Positions 47,430 through 59,174 of a stretch of 64,000 nucleotides of DNA are shown piece by piece; position 1 is the stretch's first letter; each line of letters starts with the position of its first letter. The DNA comes from Linnemannia hyalina (taxonomy: Eukaryota > Mortierellomycota > Mortierellomycetes > Mortierellales > Mortierellaceae). Made by a program: the position numbers and the translations under genes. The stretch lies in NCBI GenBank assembly GCA_019671135.1, contig JAHRHY010000017.1, forward strand, positions 558,001 through 622,000. Reading direction: 5' to 3'. The notes under the pieces are model-generated. The model had not been told where the DNA came from, made no database searches, and saw nothing but the letters and a program-made list of their open reading frames with translations.

Positions 47430-49070
47430 AGGCGGAGGGGGAGTTGAAAAGAAAGGAGTTGGGTGGTGGTTGGAAAAGACAGTTGGGCTGAGGGGCGGAG
47501 GAGAAAGGAGAGAGAGAAGAGGATGGATGTCGAGAGTTGAAGAGAGCGAGGAGAAAGAAGAGGGAGAGATGGCGAAATCTAAACTGTCAGAGGTATAAAA
47601 GCAATAAAATAGCGGCTCTCAGATGGAAGATGACCAGGGGTCCAGGTATGTGTTTTATGCTGTTGTTCGTAATGTGTGGTTGGTGCCTGGGTGTTCTTTT
47701 TCCGTTCATCCCTAGCAAACGCTCCGTGAGCAAAGTCAAAGCCAAAAAGGGAGGGGGAAGAAAAACGAGGAAAAGGAAAGAAGGTCGTCGGGCGTTCAAT
47801 TCGCAAGCAAGGAACGGTTCTGGTACATGCCCAAGGGTTGTCACTGATGAAAGAAGGGAGATGGAGGAGGCCAAGCAGAAAAGAAGAATTGGCGGCTTGC
47901 ATCAAATATTTTCAGTGGTAACAGCTTAAAAACTATAGTAGGTCGATGTTCGAGACCCTCTTCGGGCTGCATACACCATACTCATAAAGAGATATGATGC
48001 AGGTTTTTAGGCGCAAGCGACAAACAGACAATTTATTTTTTTGAAAATGGTGATTTGTGAGCACGCATGTAAACCTGTCTCTTTTTTTTGGCTTGGTTCC
48101 CCTCTCTCTCTTCATCCATTCTTATTCTCCTTGACACTGCCACTTGCCGTTTGTATTTGTGTCTCCGACAGAGGAGAAAAAAAAGTCTGAGCAGAGGTCA
48201 TGATGGGCCAAGCCCCATCCCTCGCAAAAAGAAATGGACATGCATGTCACCAACCTACAAGTCAATTTTGCCACGATTGCATAGAGACTAGAATCAAGGT
48301 CGATTGGTCTTAGTTTTCTTCCTCAAGGACAAATATGTGATGCACTGCAGTTGTTGCAGTCTTTCCTATTTTGTGTCACTGTGGTAGATGTGTATAGCAT
48401 TGCCACTCTTCGCCGATGGGTATCGCGCATTTGACGGTGGCATGCTGCGCCGGCACATTGCACATCACAGCGGTGAGGCGAGACAGATAAAGTGTTCCTT
48501 GATTTTGTGAGGAAAGTGATGAAATTTGATCAAGGCAAAGGGTTCCTGGAAAGTGGCACGCGTTGATGAGTGAAACTGACTACGCCTCAATTCCACAATT
48601 CTACGACCTCAGTCATCGTCAAACACCCTGAATATCTACAGAAAAAAACTGCAGGGTGTTGTACATTGTACAATACGCCTTCATGCCTTGCCTTTATTTT
48701 ATCCGTTTTGCCCTTATTCTCAAACCTATCGGTCTCTCTCTCTCCCCTTTTTCTCCATCTCACACAAAGTTGCAAGGCCATTACTGCTACAGCGCCTTGA
48801 TACTATCTACAAGAACGCACGTTTCTTTACAGACAGCAATGTGTCGAGCAATAGCTCTGACAACTCTGGGTACGAGATCGCGTCAATTCTTTCCTGTGAA
48901 TCCCAGACTTTGCAAAGAGAAGGAAAAGAGACAACAGTCGTTATTTCATACCTCCGTCCTTTTCTCTTTGTTGCTCTCACTCTCTTCCAGTTTCCCTCGT
49001 CATCATTGACTGCCTGCCGTTTTTCATTTTTGTTATCACCCCCCTTGATTATTTTTTTCTTTTTGCGTAG

Positions 49071-49490
49071 CTTGAAAAGGCCTCCAGGCGTCTGCAACTA
49101 CCAGTACACACCCCCAGTGTAGAAAAACCGGCAATCGCTCACCGCTGCCAGTTCCTGGGCTCGCTTTCCTCTGGGAGAACTTCCTGCAAGGCAGTCGGAG
49201 CAACTTCCATCTCCTGTACCAAGGCCGCAATCTTTGGCAATCATTTGGCCTACAAATGGACGTACAGTACTTTCCATTACTGGTCCGATCACTGTAATCA
49301 CACCCACCCCCCCAGGGCTGAGTCAATCGACCAACCAACCAAAAAACCGAGCCCTCCCAAGAGGGAAGAAAGTAAAATGACTTGGGCTGAGGCAACCTAC
49401 CAACCATACCCTCCTAGGAGGAAAGAAAGTTTAAAAGGCATCGTAGTTGCTCTCACCATTCTTTTTTTTGTTTGCAGGTGGCAGTTTTAG
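49071..49490 (+). other. Possible exon of an unrecognised spliced gene
   Basis: An open frame of 139 codons without an ATG follows a textbook acceptor (a T-rich tract ending GCGTAG at 49070). It reads LEKASRRLQLPVHTPSVE... through CQFLGSLSSGRTSCKAVGA and a Pro-rich end (THPPRAESIDQPTKKPSPPK). A second strong acceptor (TTTTTTTTGTTTGCAG) ends at 49477, inside the frame, so the true exon may stop earlier, for example at a GTAAAA donor at 49373. Candidate upstream sequence (FFTDSNVSSNSSDNSGYEIASILSCES, about 48815-48900, written here as two adjoining parts) is protein-like but I could not join it in frame. No family recognised. Confidence 0.25.
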
Positions 49491-49748
49491 TTCACGTCTC
49501 CATCTTCATCTGGCGCTTTCCGTCCTCCCATCACCTCGTGCGTCCTTCTTCCTCTTCCCCCCCCCCTCTCAATTAGACGTCACCTACAGTAAACACCGGA
49601 TTTGAACGTATTCTTCTTTTCTCTTCCTGCGTTTTTCTTTTCTATATTTTTCTTACTTCGTGGCATCTAACCTCCTCATTTTTGTTTTGAGTGATTGGTC
49701 CTTCCATTCTGCGAAAAAAGTTTGATCCGACAGAGATCTCCCTCGATG

Positions 49749-49775
<27 letters not shown>
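49749..49775. repeat. Mononucleotide run, 27 T
   Basis: Uninterrupted T run in the long intergenic region, just right of a C/T-rich block. Confidence 0.9.
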
Positions 49776-49779
<4 letters not shown>

Positions 49780-50229
49780 TCACAGCAAGAAAGAGCAATG
49801 GAACAAAAGAATACACAGGCACACCAAACAAAAGTAGGAAGCATTTGTTAAAACTTCCATAAAAAGAAGGGTAAAGTACAACACAAACTCACACTAACTT
49901 ACTCTCATCGTAATAATAAGTACCTCCCAAGCAGCCTGCACGACGCTCACCGACCTAGATTTGTGTCCTCCAATGCATTGACCCCTCCTCCTCCCACGAC
50001 TCAATACCGCAACGATTTCCCCTCCGTCGCGGTTTAATTTATTAGATCTAGACCCGTCGAGGCTGGTAGGGTCACCTGTGACCAGAAGGGGCGACTTTGG
50101 TACTTGTAATTTTCACAAGTGGAGATATAGACAAGAGTAGAGAGGACGCGGAGATTAACGAGGGGGGACGGACAGGGTGGACAGGGAAAGTAGGGGAGGG
50201 GGAGGGTGTGGGTGGGTGTGGGTGAGAAT

Positions 50230-50940
50230 TCAGGTCCAGTTCTTTTCCTTTAGTTCTTAGCAGAAGCAACGCTAGCCTTCATCTCCAAAGTCAAGAGAAG
50301 ACTCCAACTTTCAGTGGTGGCTATGGAGCTCTAAAGCAAAGCTTGTTGTTCTCAAAGAGAAGCGAAACAGACACTCTTTAAGTGTGTGGTATTTTCAATC
50401 GCCAACCATGGGTAATGCTCAGGAATGCCGCACGTGACTTTTAGCCCTTGACAGAATTCATGTTCCTGAGGCACCAAACCATTCCGAAGTAAGGGGGTCG
50501 TTCCAGATCTAAAGGGCAGCCCAGAAACGCTTGCACAGTCTGGATTCCAGAGAACCACTCGTGTGGTACATCTTTTAAAACATCACCCGTCCGTCCTGAG
50601 ACCCGGGATCTCTGTGAAGCAGCAAGTCATGTCTTGTCTTTCTAAACTAGCAAGCTAGACCCTCGTCAAATCTAAAGCTCAACTTCATCATAGGCGGTCT
50701 GGCACTGGCAGACACGATCTTTTAAATCAGGGGCACTGCGCTTAGTCCGCACTTTGGTCCACAGCTCTCTCGCAGACGATTTTTAAGTTGATATGCGACA
50801 AGCCCTGGAACAGCTCGCCGTTACTGACGGTCGTTTCGATTGCTGAAGCAGCGACAAGCCACCAGGCTATCCAAAGGGCAGTCTGAGTCCGGCAGAGCGA
50901 GAACAACCCCCTAGACAGATCGATGAAGTGGGCAAAAAAT
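50230..50940. other. Island of unusual composition, possible element remnant or non-coding RNA
   Basis: Unlike the surrounding C/T- or A/T-rich spacer, these roughly 700 bases have even base use, few homopolymers and several hairpin-capable words. The longest frame is 50352-50558 (-), reading VLWNPDCASVSGLPFRSGTT and ending CFASL; it extends a few codons upstream without an ATG. I could not match it to snRNA, SRP RNA, RNase P or telomerase RNA motifs that I know. It could be a decayed mobile-element fragment or a non-coding RNA locus. Confidence 0.3.
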
Positions 50941-51061
50941 AATTATCTTTTGGAAAAATGATATCTACATGGGGTGTTGTTGGGTGAGGGAGTGAAGAGA
51001 ATGGATGCTGAAATGAAAAAGAAAAAGAAAAAGGTATTCTAACCGAAAAAAGACTACCAAT

Positions 51062-53581
51062 TTAGTTTTGGATGAGGTCAGGGGAGACCTTGAAGACAGC
51101 TCCGGTACCGCGCTTGACATCGTCCAGAGAAACATCCTCCATCAACTCTGTCAACACAAGGCCTCCATCCTTGACATCAAACACACACAGGTCTGTAATG
51201 ATCCTGTCCACACATCCAACACCCGTCAAGGGCAAAGAGCAGTCCTGAAGAATCTTGTGCTTGCCTCCCTTGGCGAGATGCTCCATCGTCACAACAACTC
51301 GGGTACCGGGGCTGGCAACCAAGTCCATAGCTCCTCCCATACCCTTGACCATCTTGCGGGGGATGATCCAGTTGGCGAGGTCACCCTTGGCCGAGACCTG
51401 GAGGGCTCCGAGGATAGTCAAGTCAACGTGGGAACCACGGATCATGGCGAACGAGTCGTCGCTCGAGAAAAGGGAAGCTCCAGGCAACAAGGTAATGGTC
51501 TCCTTGCCGGCGTTGATCAGATCGGGGTCCTGCTCACCGGGCTTGGGGAAGGGTCCGAATCCCAAGATACCGTTCTCGGACTGCAAGTGGACGTTGACGC
51601 CCTTCTTGAGGTAGTTGGAGGCCAACATGGGCATACCAATACCCAAGTTGACATACATTCCATTCTTGAACTCCTTGGCCGCCCGACGAACAATCTTCTC
51701 ACGACGACGAGCTGCCTCATCCTTAGCATCGACGGCATCAGAAGTCTCAACAGCCGCAGGCTTCTCCTCGGTAAGAGTCAAACGCTCAATGCGCTTCTCG
51801 TAGCCCTTACCCTGGATGATCCTCTTGACAAAGATTCCAGGCAAGTGAATATCCTCAGGACGAAGGGAACCGACGGGGACAATCTCCTCGACTTCAGCAA
51901 TGGTGTTCTTGGATCCCTTGGCCATGACGGGGTTAAAGTTCATGGCGGAGCCCTTGAAGACCAGGTTTCCGTAGGCATCACCCTTCCAGGCCTTGACGAG
52001 CGAGTAGTCTCCTGTGATGGCCTCCTCCATGATGTACTTGCGTCCGTTGAACTCGCGCACCTCGCGGGGCTTGCTGCGGATCAACACCTTGCCCTCCGAG
52101 TCGTACTTGATCGCGAGCTCTCCAGTCTGGACTGGTATAGAGAGAGAGAAAAAACGGAAGGGAGCACGTTTTAATTGTGTTGTTCGGTCTCGCATCAGAG
52201 AGGATCGTGTCTCTCTCTTAAAAAGTGGCGTGTCCGCTTTTCCATGGGGCAAAAATACAGAGTAATGGAACAAGGGTGTGGGGGAAAAGAACAATAGACA
52301 ATGTAACACGGGGCAAACACCACAATCCCGAAATTAATAACACAAAATGGAAGGACGAATTACCTTCAGTGCCGTAGGCGGTGGGGGTGAAGAAGGCGGG
52401 GATGCCTGCACCACCTGCACGGACACGCTCGGCCAAGGTGCCCTGGGGGGTCAACTCGACCTCCAGCTCGCCCGACAGGTACTGACGCTCAAACTCCTTG
52501 TTCTCGCCCACATAACTGCTGATCATGCGCTTGATCTATTATGAGGGGAAGGAGGGTGAGAGAACGAGGAGGGAAGGAGCAGGGAGAGAACGGGAGTCCA
52601 TGTCTACTTTAGCATGCTGCGTGTTGATGTTCATTTTTGTGCTCATATACCCCAAACAAAACAACAACAAAAAGAGACAAGGAAAGAGAACGAACCTGCT
52701 TGGTACGCAACAACTGTCCCAATCCAAAATCATCGACACCAGCATTGTTAGAAACAACCGTCAGGTCCTTGCAGTCCGCAGCGCGGTTCTTGAGGGCTCC
52801 GATCAAGTTCTCGGGAATACCGCACAAGCCGAATCCACCGACCATCAATGTCGATCCAGAGGGGATATCCTTGACGGCCTCCTCGGCAGAGTTGTAGACC
52901 TTGCTCAAGTTCTCGAGTTCCTCCTGCTTGTACTGGGGGCGGAAGGAGGAGAACTGGCGGCCGAACGTGGTTGTGAACGTGGCGATCGTCACCTTCTACT
53001 CGAATTGATGATAAAATTGTTAGAGAAGGACGTGTGTTAGTTTTCTGGTGTCTAATTGAGTGTGTGTGTATCACACCCTGTTTGCCGCTCCCACTCTTAG
53101 GTAGCATAGGACTCTCCTTTCTTGTATCCTTCCCTCGCTTCCTCCAGTTTTTTTTTGCTCCGACGATAATTCGGGCCCTGCTCCAGTACGAATCCTTCTC
53201 ACACCCGTGAGAAAACTAAAACGAACTTGCCAGCCTCAAATTTTCACGAGGAAAGCAAAAAAGAAACCCAGCCAGCTCTTAGTTTTTAGGACCCCGGATT
53301 CCGTGTTTAGTCAACACGCACCACGCACGGCCAAATGGATGCGTGCCTGTTATCCAAAATGAGCTTCTCCGAAGAGTCTCTTGGTTGCACTGAAAGATCG
53401 TAAACATCACGCACGACAGGTCCGTGGGAAAGGTGGCGAAAAAGTAAAATGAAGTAGGGTAACCGAAAAAAACAATGGGAAGGGGCTGCGCTTGTGTTCA
53501 TCTTTAGTTTTCTTTTTCGTTGAAGATAAGTACCTTGGCGGCGCCACGTCTAGCTTGCTGGAGAACGATGGTGAGGGTCAT
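51062..53581 (-). CDS. Succinyl-CoA:3-oxoacid CoA-transferase, mitochondrial (SCOT)
   Basis: Four exons (53534-53581, 52696-52995, 52364-52535, 51062-52131) give 529 residues. The enzyme moves CoA from succinyl-CoA to acetoacetate (or related acids), activating ketone bodies in the mitochondrion; some fungal relatives act on propionyl-CoA or acetate instead. The basic presequence [32 protein letters not shown] is split by the first intron (538 nt). The alpha part has [14 protein letters not shown] and [25 protein letters not shown]. The beta part has [14 protein letters not shown] and the catalytic [12 protein letters not shown] with the acceptor glutamate at about residue 359. Alpha and beta are fused through a charged linker (about residues 240-275), as in eukaryotic SCOT, and length is normal. 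A TATA-like box lies about 190 bases upstream. Confidence 0.95.
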
Positions 53582-54531
53582 TGACACGAGATATGTATGT
53601 GTATGGAAGGGGGTAAGGATGAAAGAAAAGAGTGAAAGGTGGGGGGAAAGGGAAGGGAGAAAGAAGAGGGGGTGGGGGGGAGAGAGAGTGGAGAGTGGAG
53701 AGGGGGAGGGTGTTGTTGTTTTGAAAGGTAAGAAGAAAAGAGGAAAAGGAAAAGGGCGTGCCCTGTTGTTTATATAACCCATCCGCCTTCTTGCATTCGG
53801 TCACAGTCCAGGGCTCATCATCTACTACTGAAGACACAAATGGCCCACGAGCACAAAGAATTTCCCTGTCATCTTTTCTTATTCTTCTTCTCCACACTCG
53901 CCCAAGCCCCTCAATGGTACCTCTCCTCACTCACCAACCAATCACATCCGCGAAAACAAATCTCTATTTAGGAACACTTCACAACTCTCACGCTTTTCTT
54001 CCTCGCTCCTTTGCTGTCTGTCATCATGGATGCCTGCCCTCCTGCTTCCTTTCCAACGGACACTAAGCCAACGACCAACATATATCTCTGTGTCATGGAT
54101 TATTGGCGAAAAATAAACCAGAGCCCTTCGGATGTCCCGTTTTCATCTCCCTTCTTTGCAACACCCTCGGCCGTTTTGTCGCCTTCCACTTTCTAGATCC
54201 TGCCAGCCTTCTACCTACTCCCAAGCGCCTTAACTCTCGCCCCTTACTCCTCGCATCATACCTCGCACTTCAATTGATCCCGTTCCTGAATCCTCCTTTT
54301 TCACACAATATGACACACCCACGAAAAACAGATAGGCAATTGCGCATGCATATTAGCTTCATTCAATCCTGCAGCAATTATCTTTTGTAAGGAATGACTA
54401 GTAAGTACAAGGGGAAAGGGTTGTTTGGGTTTCTTATGGGTGCGATAAAAAAAACTACTGGTACAGCAACTATCTGAATAAGGAAGATAGGGAAAAAGAG
54501 AAAGACAAACATAGGACCATGGAGACGCCTT
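53582..54531. other. Intergenic region, SCOT promoter and 3' flank of the kinase gene
   Basis: 950 bases. 53600-53760 is purine-rich on the + strand (C/T-rich leader of SCOT on the sense strand), then the TATA-like box. The remainder is C/T- and A/T-rich with no convincing gene. Confidence 0.6.
53770..53777 (-). promoter_or_regulatory. TATA box of SCOT
   Basis: Reads TTATATAA on the minus strand, about 190 bases before the ATG at 53581, upstream of the pyrimidine-rich leader. Confidence 0.5.
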
Positions 54532-57500
54532 TTAAACAGCCAGGGCAGTGGATCCGGTCTGATCCTGCTCTTCAACGGACTGGCCCACATGCTGCTTAGC
54601 ACGGCGATTCAAAAGCGTAGCATGGTTCATGTTCAGCTCAAATCCGCGGCGGCGACGGGTTGTAGACGTTGTCGAGGTTGATCCAACCGTCGATGTTGAT
54701 GTCGAGGTGCTGATCGTGTGGCCCGATTGCGAGGGAGCAACCTGGTTGCTGCGAACACCGCCGTTGTTGGCACCGGCTGGCACGCTATGTTGCACGGGTA
54801 TAGCCTGTCCAGCTATCTGCGACTGCTTCAGGTACTTTTGGTGATGTTCAGCGGCAATCTCGCCCTGTGCTTTCTGGTACTCCTGTTGCTGCTGCTGCAA
54901 CAATAACCGGAGCTCCTGCGCCTTCTGATCCTCGTCCGTCTCCATCACATGTGTCTCGTCCTGGGCACCGTTGATGTTGATCTGCACATGGTTCAGGCTG
55001 CTTAGAATCGCCTCGTCATCGCTCGACATTGTTCCCATGTCCTCCGAGTCCTCATCCATCTCGTCCTCCTCGTTCAATTGAGACATGAAAGCCTGGCGCT
55101 GACGGGTCGAGGTGTTCAAGGCATCAACGGGGTGAAGACCAGACGCCTGAGGGGTGTTGCGGCGACGAGACTCTTCCTCCATACGATGCACAGCGTTCGA
55201 GACATCAAAGACTTCCTTGAGTCCAATACCGGGCGACAGGGGGTTCTCGGCTCTACGCTTGTAGGCTGCCTTCACGCCATACTCGGGTGTCATGGCAGCC
55301 ACGCTCGACAAGACCTTGTTCTCGGGTGCAGGCGAATCAACAGCAATGGCTGGAATAGCCTCCTCAGCAGCTTTGGCGGCAGTCTCTCCAGCCTTGATCC
55401 ATGGGTGAGCCAAGAACTGGTCAATAGTGTAGCGCTCGTTGGGGTTGACACACAGCAGGTGGGTAATCAAATCCTTGGCTAAAATGAGAAGAAAGGTGCA
55501 GATGGTTAGCATCTGTGGGGTAACAAGGCGATTTTCGAAAGGCAGGAGCAACTGTGAAGAGGAAGACATTTACCTGATGAGGAGATCTCGTCCCACCAAG
55601 GGCTAAGGAAGGAGTATTGTCCACGGGCGACCTTCTCAGTCAAAGCTTGGATGCTCTCATCGTAGAATGGAGGGAAACCGCAGAGAAGGGTGTAAAGAAC
55701 GCATCCCATGGCCCACATGTCGACAGACTTTGAATACCGCTCATCCTTGACAATCTCGGGAGCAGTGTATCCAACAGTTCCGCAGGGAGTCATCGTCTGC
55801 TCGTTCCACACAACTTTGGACAGTCCAAAATCAGCAATCTTGACGCGGCCAATTCCACCGCCTCCGATACCGGGCTGGAAGACTCCCTCGTCCTCCTTGT
55901 CGTCTTCGTCGGGCTTGGCTCCGGGTGGTGAAGGAATAATGGGGATGGGCTCAAACAAAATATTTTCGGGCTTGATATCACGGTGAATAACGCCCTTTTC
56001 CTCGTGAAGATAGCGAATGGCCTGGGCGACCTGGACAATGACATGACGGGTGAGGTCCTCGGAAAAGTACGTCAGTTTGACAATGCGATGGAAGAGCTCT
56101 CCTCCGGGTGCCAATTCCAATACCAAGAAATAGTGCTCGTTCGATTCTGAGAACTCGTACAGCTCGACAATCCCTTCGTGCTTGAGTTGGCGCATAATCT
56201 GGACCTCCTTGAGAATGTTGGCACGCTATTGATTGAAAGTGAAAAGAAAGGGATCGCTGTCAACATTTACCGCTTCTCCCCCACCATAAGAAATGAAAGT
56301 AAAGTGGAAAACCAGGGAAGGAAAGGATACAAAAAAAAAGCAAAAAACCGTGTGACGAAGGTAGGAGATAGGGGGATTGATGCTGACCTCAGTGACGCGA
56401 GGCTTCTTTTTCATGTCGCGATGGAGATGCTTATTCTGGAGACGCAAGTGGATTCGGTGGAACGAGACGGCAGAAAGCCAGGCATCGGTAGTAGAATGTG
56501 AGTATGAACGGTTCTTTCGATTTATATTCCTTCATCCTGTTAACGATTTCCATTCACGCCTTTCCCGGGTCCCGATGGTATTTTTTCATGATACGCATCC
56601 TGCTCCTGATATAGCTCACCAATCCTGAATGTCTTTAAAGTCTGAAGGTATATCAAGCGACAAGATGCTTCCTCGTTTCCATGTGCTATCACACGTTGCT
56701 CTTTTCCACGATGCCCAATCGGGTCTGCTTTTGAGAGGGAGACACACTCTGCTTCTCATTTCCTTTGTCTTTTTGTGTTATGCTCTTTTCCAATGACCCC
56801 AAACTGGCAACAAGGTGCAGTAGGGATAAAAAGTAGGAAAATAGAGATGCAAGAAAGGAAGCAAGAGAGAGTGCAGGGGTGGTGGTGATGGTAAGCGTGA
56901 AGGGAGGTAAAAGATGGTTACCTGGTGGGCGTTGAGCTCAAACTTGCGCACAACCTTGACGGCAACAAGGCGATCCATCTTTGTGTCGTATGCCTTGTAG
57001 ACGTTGCTGAATGCACCACTAGAGAAGAGCAAAGTTCAGAATAGTCGTCAGTAAACCGAGCTTGGCTGTTTCAGATGTGGGCGGAATCCAAAGTTTTTTT
57101 TTTTTTTTTTTTTTCATTTCTCACTCTCCCTGGGATCGTTCAGTCAATAGATATGCAGAAACAGAAAGGAAAAAAGAGGACAAAATAAAAAGCGAGCAAG
57201 AAGAACACTCTTCAGATCAAGCCTCGAGAACAATCATCCCCCTTCCCTGCGGTCTTAGACACAATCCCCCATTCAAATGACACACACTTCGGGTGAAAAC
57301 TGCTATCTTCACTCCGAGAGGAGCATGAAGATTGACAAATCCCAAATCCTTTTTTCTGTTGTTTGTTGCTCTGGTGCATTTAAAACCCCGACTTGTCCTT
57401 TTTTTGTGTGAGAATGAACGTGCGGGGGAGAGAAAAAAAACAAGAAGGATGGACGGGGAAAGGGATAAACTTGTCAATTGATTCCCAAGGTTCAGTCCAG

Positions 57501-58442
57501 GGAAGATGACGGCGACGATGCTGTTTGAAGAGAGAGAGAGAGAGGGGGAACCTTGTTGCCTTCTCGGGCGTAGTTTCTTCCTTCCTCCCTCTTCTTCTTC
57601 CTCTGACTGACGTGGAATATAAAACTTCTCTCTGAATGCTGGTGTGTCCGAAGAAGACAAGATTAATGTCGATGATATCATCTCGTCATCGACTTTAGAA
57701 ACAAACAGTCAGACAAAAAGAAAACCGAAAAAAGAACGAATCCGCCTTGCCCCCCCTCCTATTTTTTTGAGAGCCATGCCCGCATCCTCCGCTGACCTGC
57801 AAAAGCACCAACAAACAGCCTTGGCGCCGTTTGTCCTCCTCGGAGGAGGATAAACACCCCTCTCAGTTTCTTCATGCTCAAAAAAACAACCCAGACCCCC
57901 TCTTGTCTGCGTCCAGTGCAGGTGGCACTTCTCTACGTCCCTTCTGAACCCGTCCTTCCTGCCACCTCCTGTCACCCCTCCCTCCGAACCCACGATCCTG
58001 TAATCGGTTGTGCTCTTGAAGAGAAAGCGAATACAAAATAAACAAAAAGTGCCACTTACTCGCCCATTTTCTCGACAAGTCGGTATCGCTCCAGTCCAGG
58101 GTAAACGGGCATCTTGCTCTTTTGATGTTTCTCCTCAGCGACGATCCTCGAGGCCGCCTCGGTATTGTTGTTGTTAAAGTTAGTCGCATTGACTGCGGCG
58201 GCCGTAGCTGCTCCATTGTCCTGGATATCAGCCGCTGAAGTACCTTCTGTTGCTATTGCTGTGGATCCTACTGATGCAGTTGTATTCCTTGAGGGTGAGT
58301 TGTTTCTGGAGGCGTTTCTGGATTTGGAGGATCGTGATGAGGAAGTAAGTCCTGTGGAGGAGGAAGACTCCCGTGGCTTCATGTCCTTGCCGCTCTTGCC
58401 GTGGCGGATAAAGTTCTTGAGTTGCTCGAGTAGAGGGGCCAT
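54532..58442 (-). CDS. Serine/threonine kinase, Rck2/Srk1-like (CAMK group, MAPK-activated type)
   Basis: Five exons (58060-58442, 56922-57018, 56388-56435, 55574-56225, 54532-55478) give 708 residues. Residues 1-115 are Ser/Asn/Ala-rich. The kinase domain begins at PGLERYRLVEKMG. The Gly-rich loop (GDGAFSNVYKA) is split by a 1041-base intron. Catalytic residues: Lys149 (VAVKVV), Glu183 (ILKEVQIM), Asp259 (VIHRDIKPEN) and Asp308 (KIADFGLS). The activation segment TMTPCGTVGYTAPEIVKDERYSKS and the end ITHLLCVNPNERYTIDQFLAHPWI follow fungal Rck2/Srk1 closely. Two inserts are typical of that type: a short basic exon between the lysine strand and helix C, and a Pro/Asp/Gly-rich loop before KIADFG. 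The tail has a Q-rich coiled region and an ST-rich stretch. Such kinases are activated by stress MAP kinases and act on translation and the cell cycle. The upstream open frame to 58637 is probably leader. Confidence 0.92.
57094..57114. repeat. Mononucleotide run, 21 T, in kinase intron 1
   Basis: Lies about 75 bases downstream of (left of, on the - strand) most of the long first intron's body, close to its 3' splice site at 57019. Confidence 0.85.
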
Positions 58443-59125
58443 TTGTGTGTATATATGCTTTTGTTGTTTGTTGTTTGTTGTGGGAAGGAGGAAAGTGTGT
58501 GCGCTTCTTTTTTGGTTCGAATAAAGAAAGCGACGGAGGGAGTTATAGGGGGCCGGGAGAGACGGGCCGCTAGAATAGTTTGAAAGACAAACGACGGAGA
58601 CAATGTTAGCATACAGTTTCGGTTGGAGGGTGACCAAGGGAAAAAAAAAAAAAGGTGCATAAGTTGGTGTGAGTGAATGTGGTAGGCAGGGGGTTGTTTA
58701 CCTTTTGAGGGAAGGAGAGAGTGTGTCTGTGAGTCAGCAATGAACAAGCTCTTTGTTGTTGTTGTTGGTTACAAGAGTGTAAGAGGGGTGAGGATGATTA
58801 GCTTTGGAAAAGGTGGTGGCGGAATGAGAGTAAGGGTGGGGGTGAGAGTGAGGAGTTGATGGGGGAAAAAGAAGAAAGAAAGAAACAAGAGAGTGAAAAG
58901 AGGAAAGGGCAAAATAGAAAAGGAAAAAAGAAAACGAGACTGTCTCTCTCTGCTTAAAGTCTTGCACAGTGGCAAAATGAACGCAAGTCGAAGAAAAAGA
59001 AACTTTACTTGGTGCAGGATACTGCGCATCCTCGCAGTTGCCGTGCTGCGATGATGACGGCAGCTATTCTTGCTGTTGTTGTGGTTTGACGTCTTCTCCT
59101 TTTCGCTTTTCATTTTGCGCTATGG

Positions 59126-59174
59126 TCATCATCATCATCATCACCATCATCATCATTATCATCATTATCATCAT
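59126..59174. repeat. ATC/ATT-rich trinucleotide microsatellite
   Basis: Imperfect (TCA)n array with C and T interruptions over about 49 bases. Confidence 0.85.

Larger units (their letters stand above)
47364..51061. other. Long intergenic region between the channel gene and SCOT
   Basis: 3.7 kb. From the left: the promoter of the channel gene (47364 to about 48500), C/T-rich sequence near 48730-48780, a splice-acceptor-like site followed by a long open frame (49071-49490, +), a C/T-rich block (49500-49660), a 27-T run, and an island of even base composition at about 50230-50940. No confident gene. Low-confidence items are listed separately. Confidence 0.5.

Noticed and set aside
51068..52174. 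368-residue open frame on the + strand opposite SCOT
   Set aside because: Same cause: antisense of a codon-biased gene. The SCOT frame has unmistakable family motifs and correct splice joints.
58443..58637. 65-codon in-frame N-terminal extension of the kinase
   Set aside because: The sequence lies in leader-like DNA and the ATG at 58442 starts a better N-terminus (MAPLLEQLKNFIRHGK). Kept as an alternative only.
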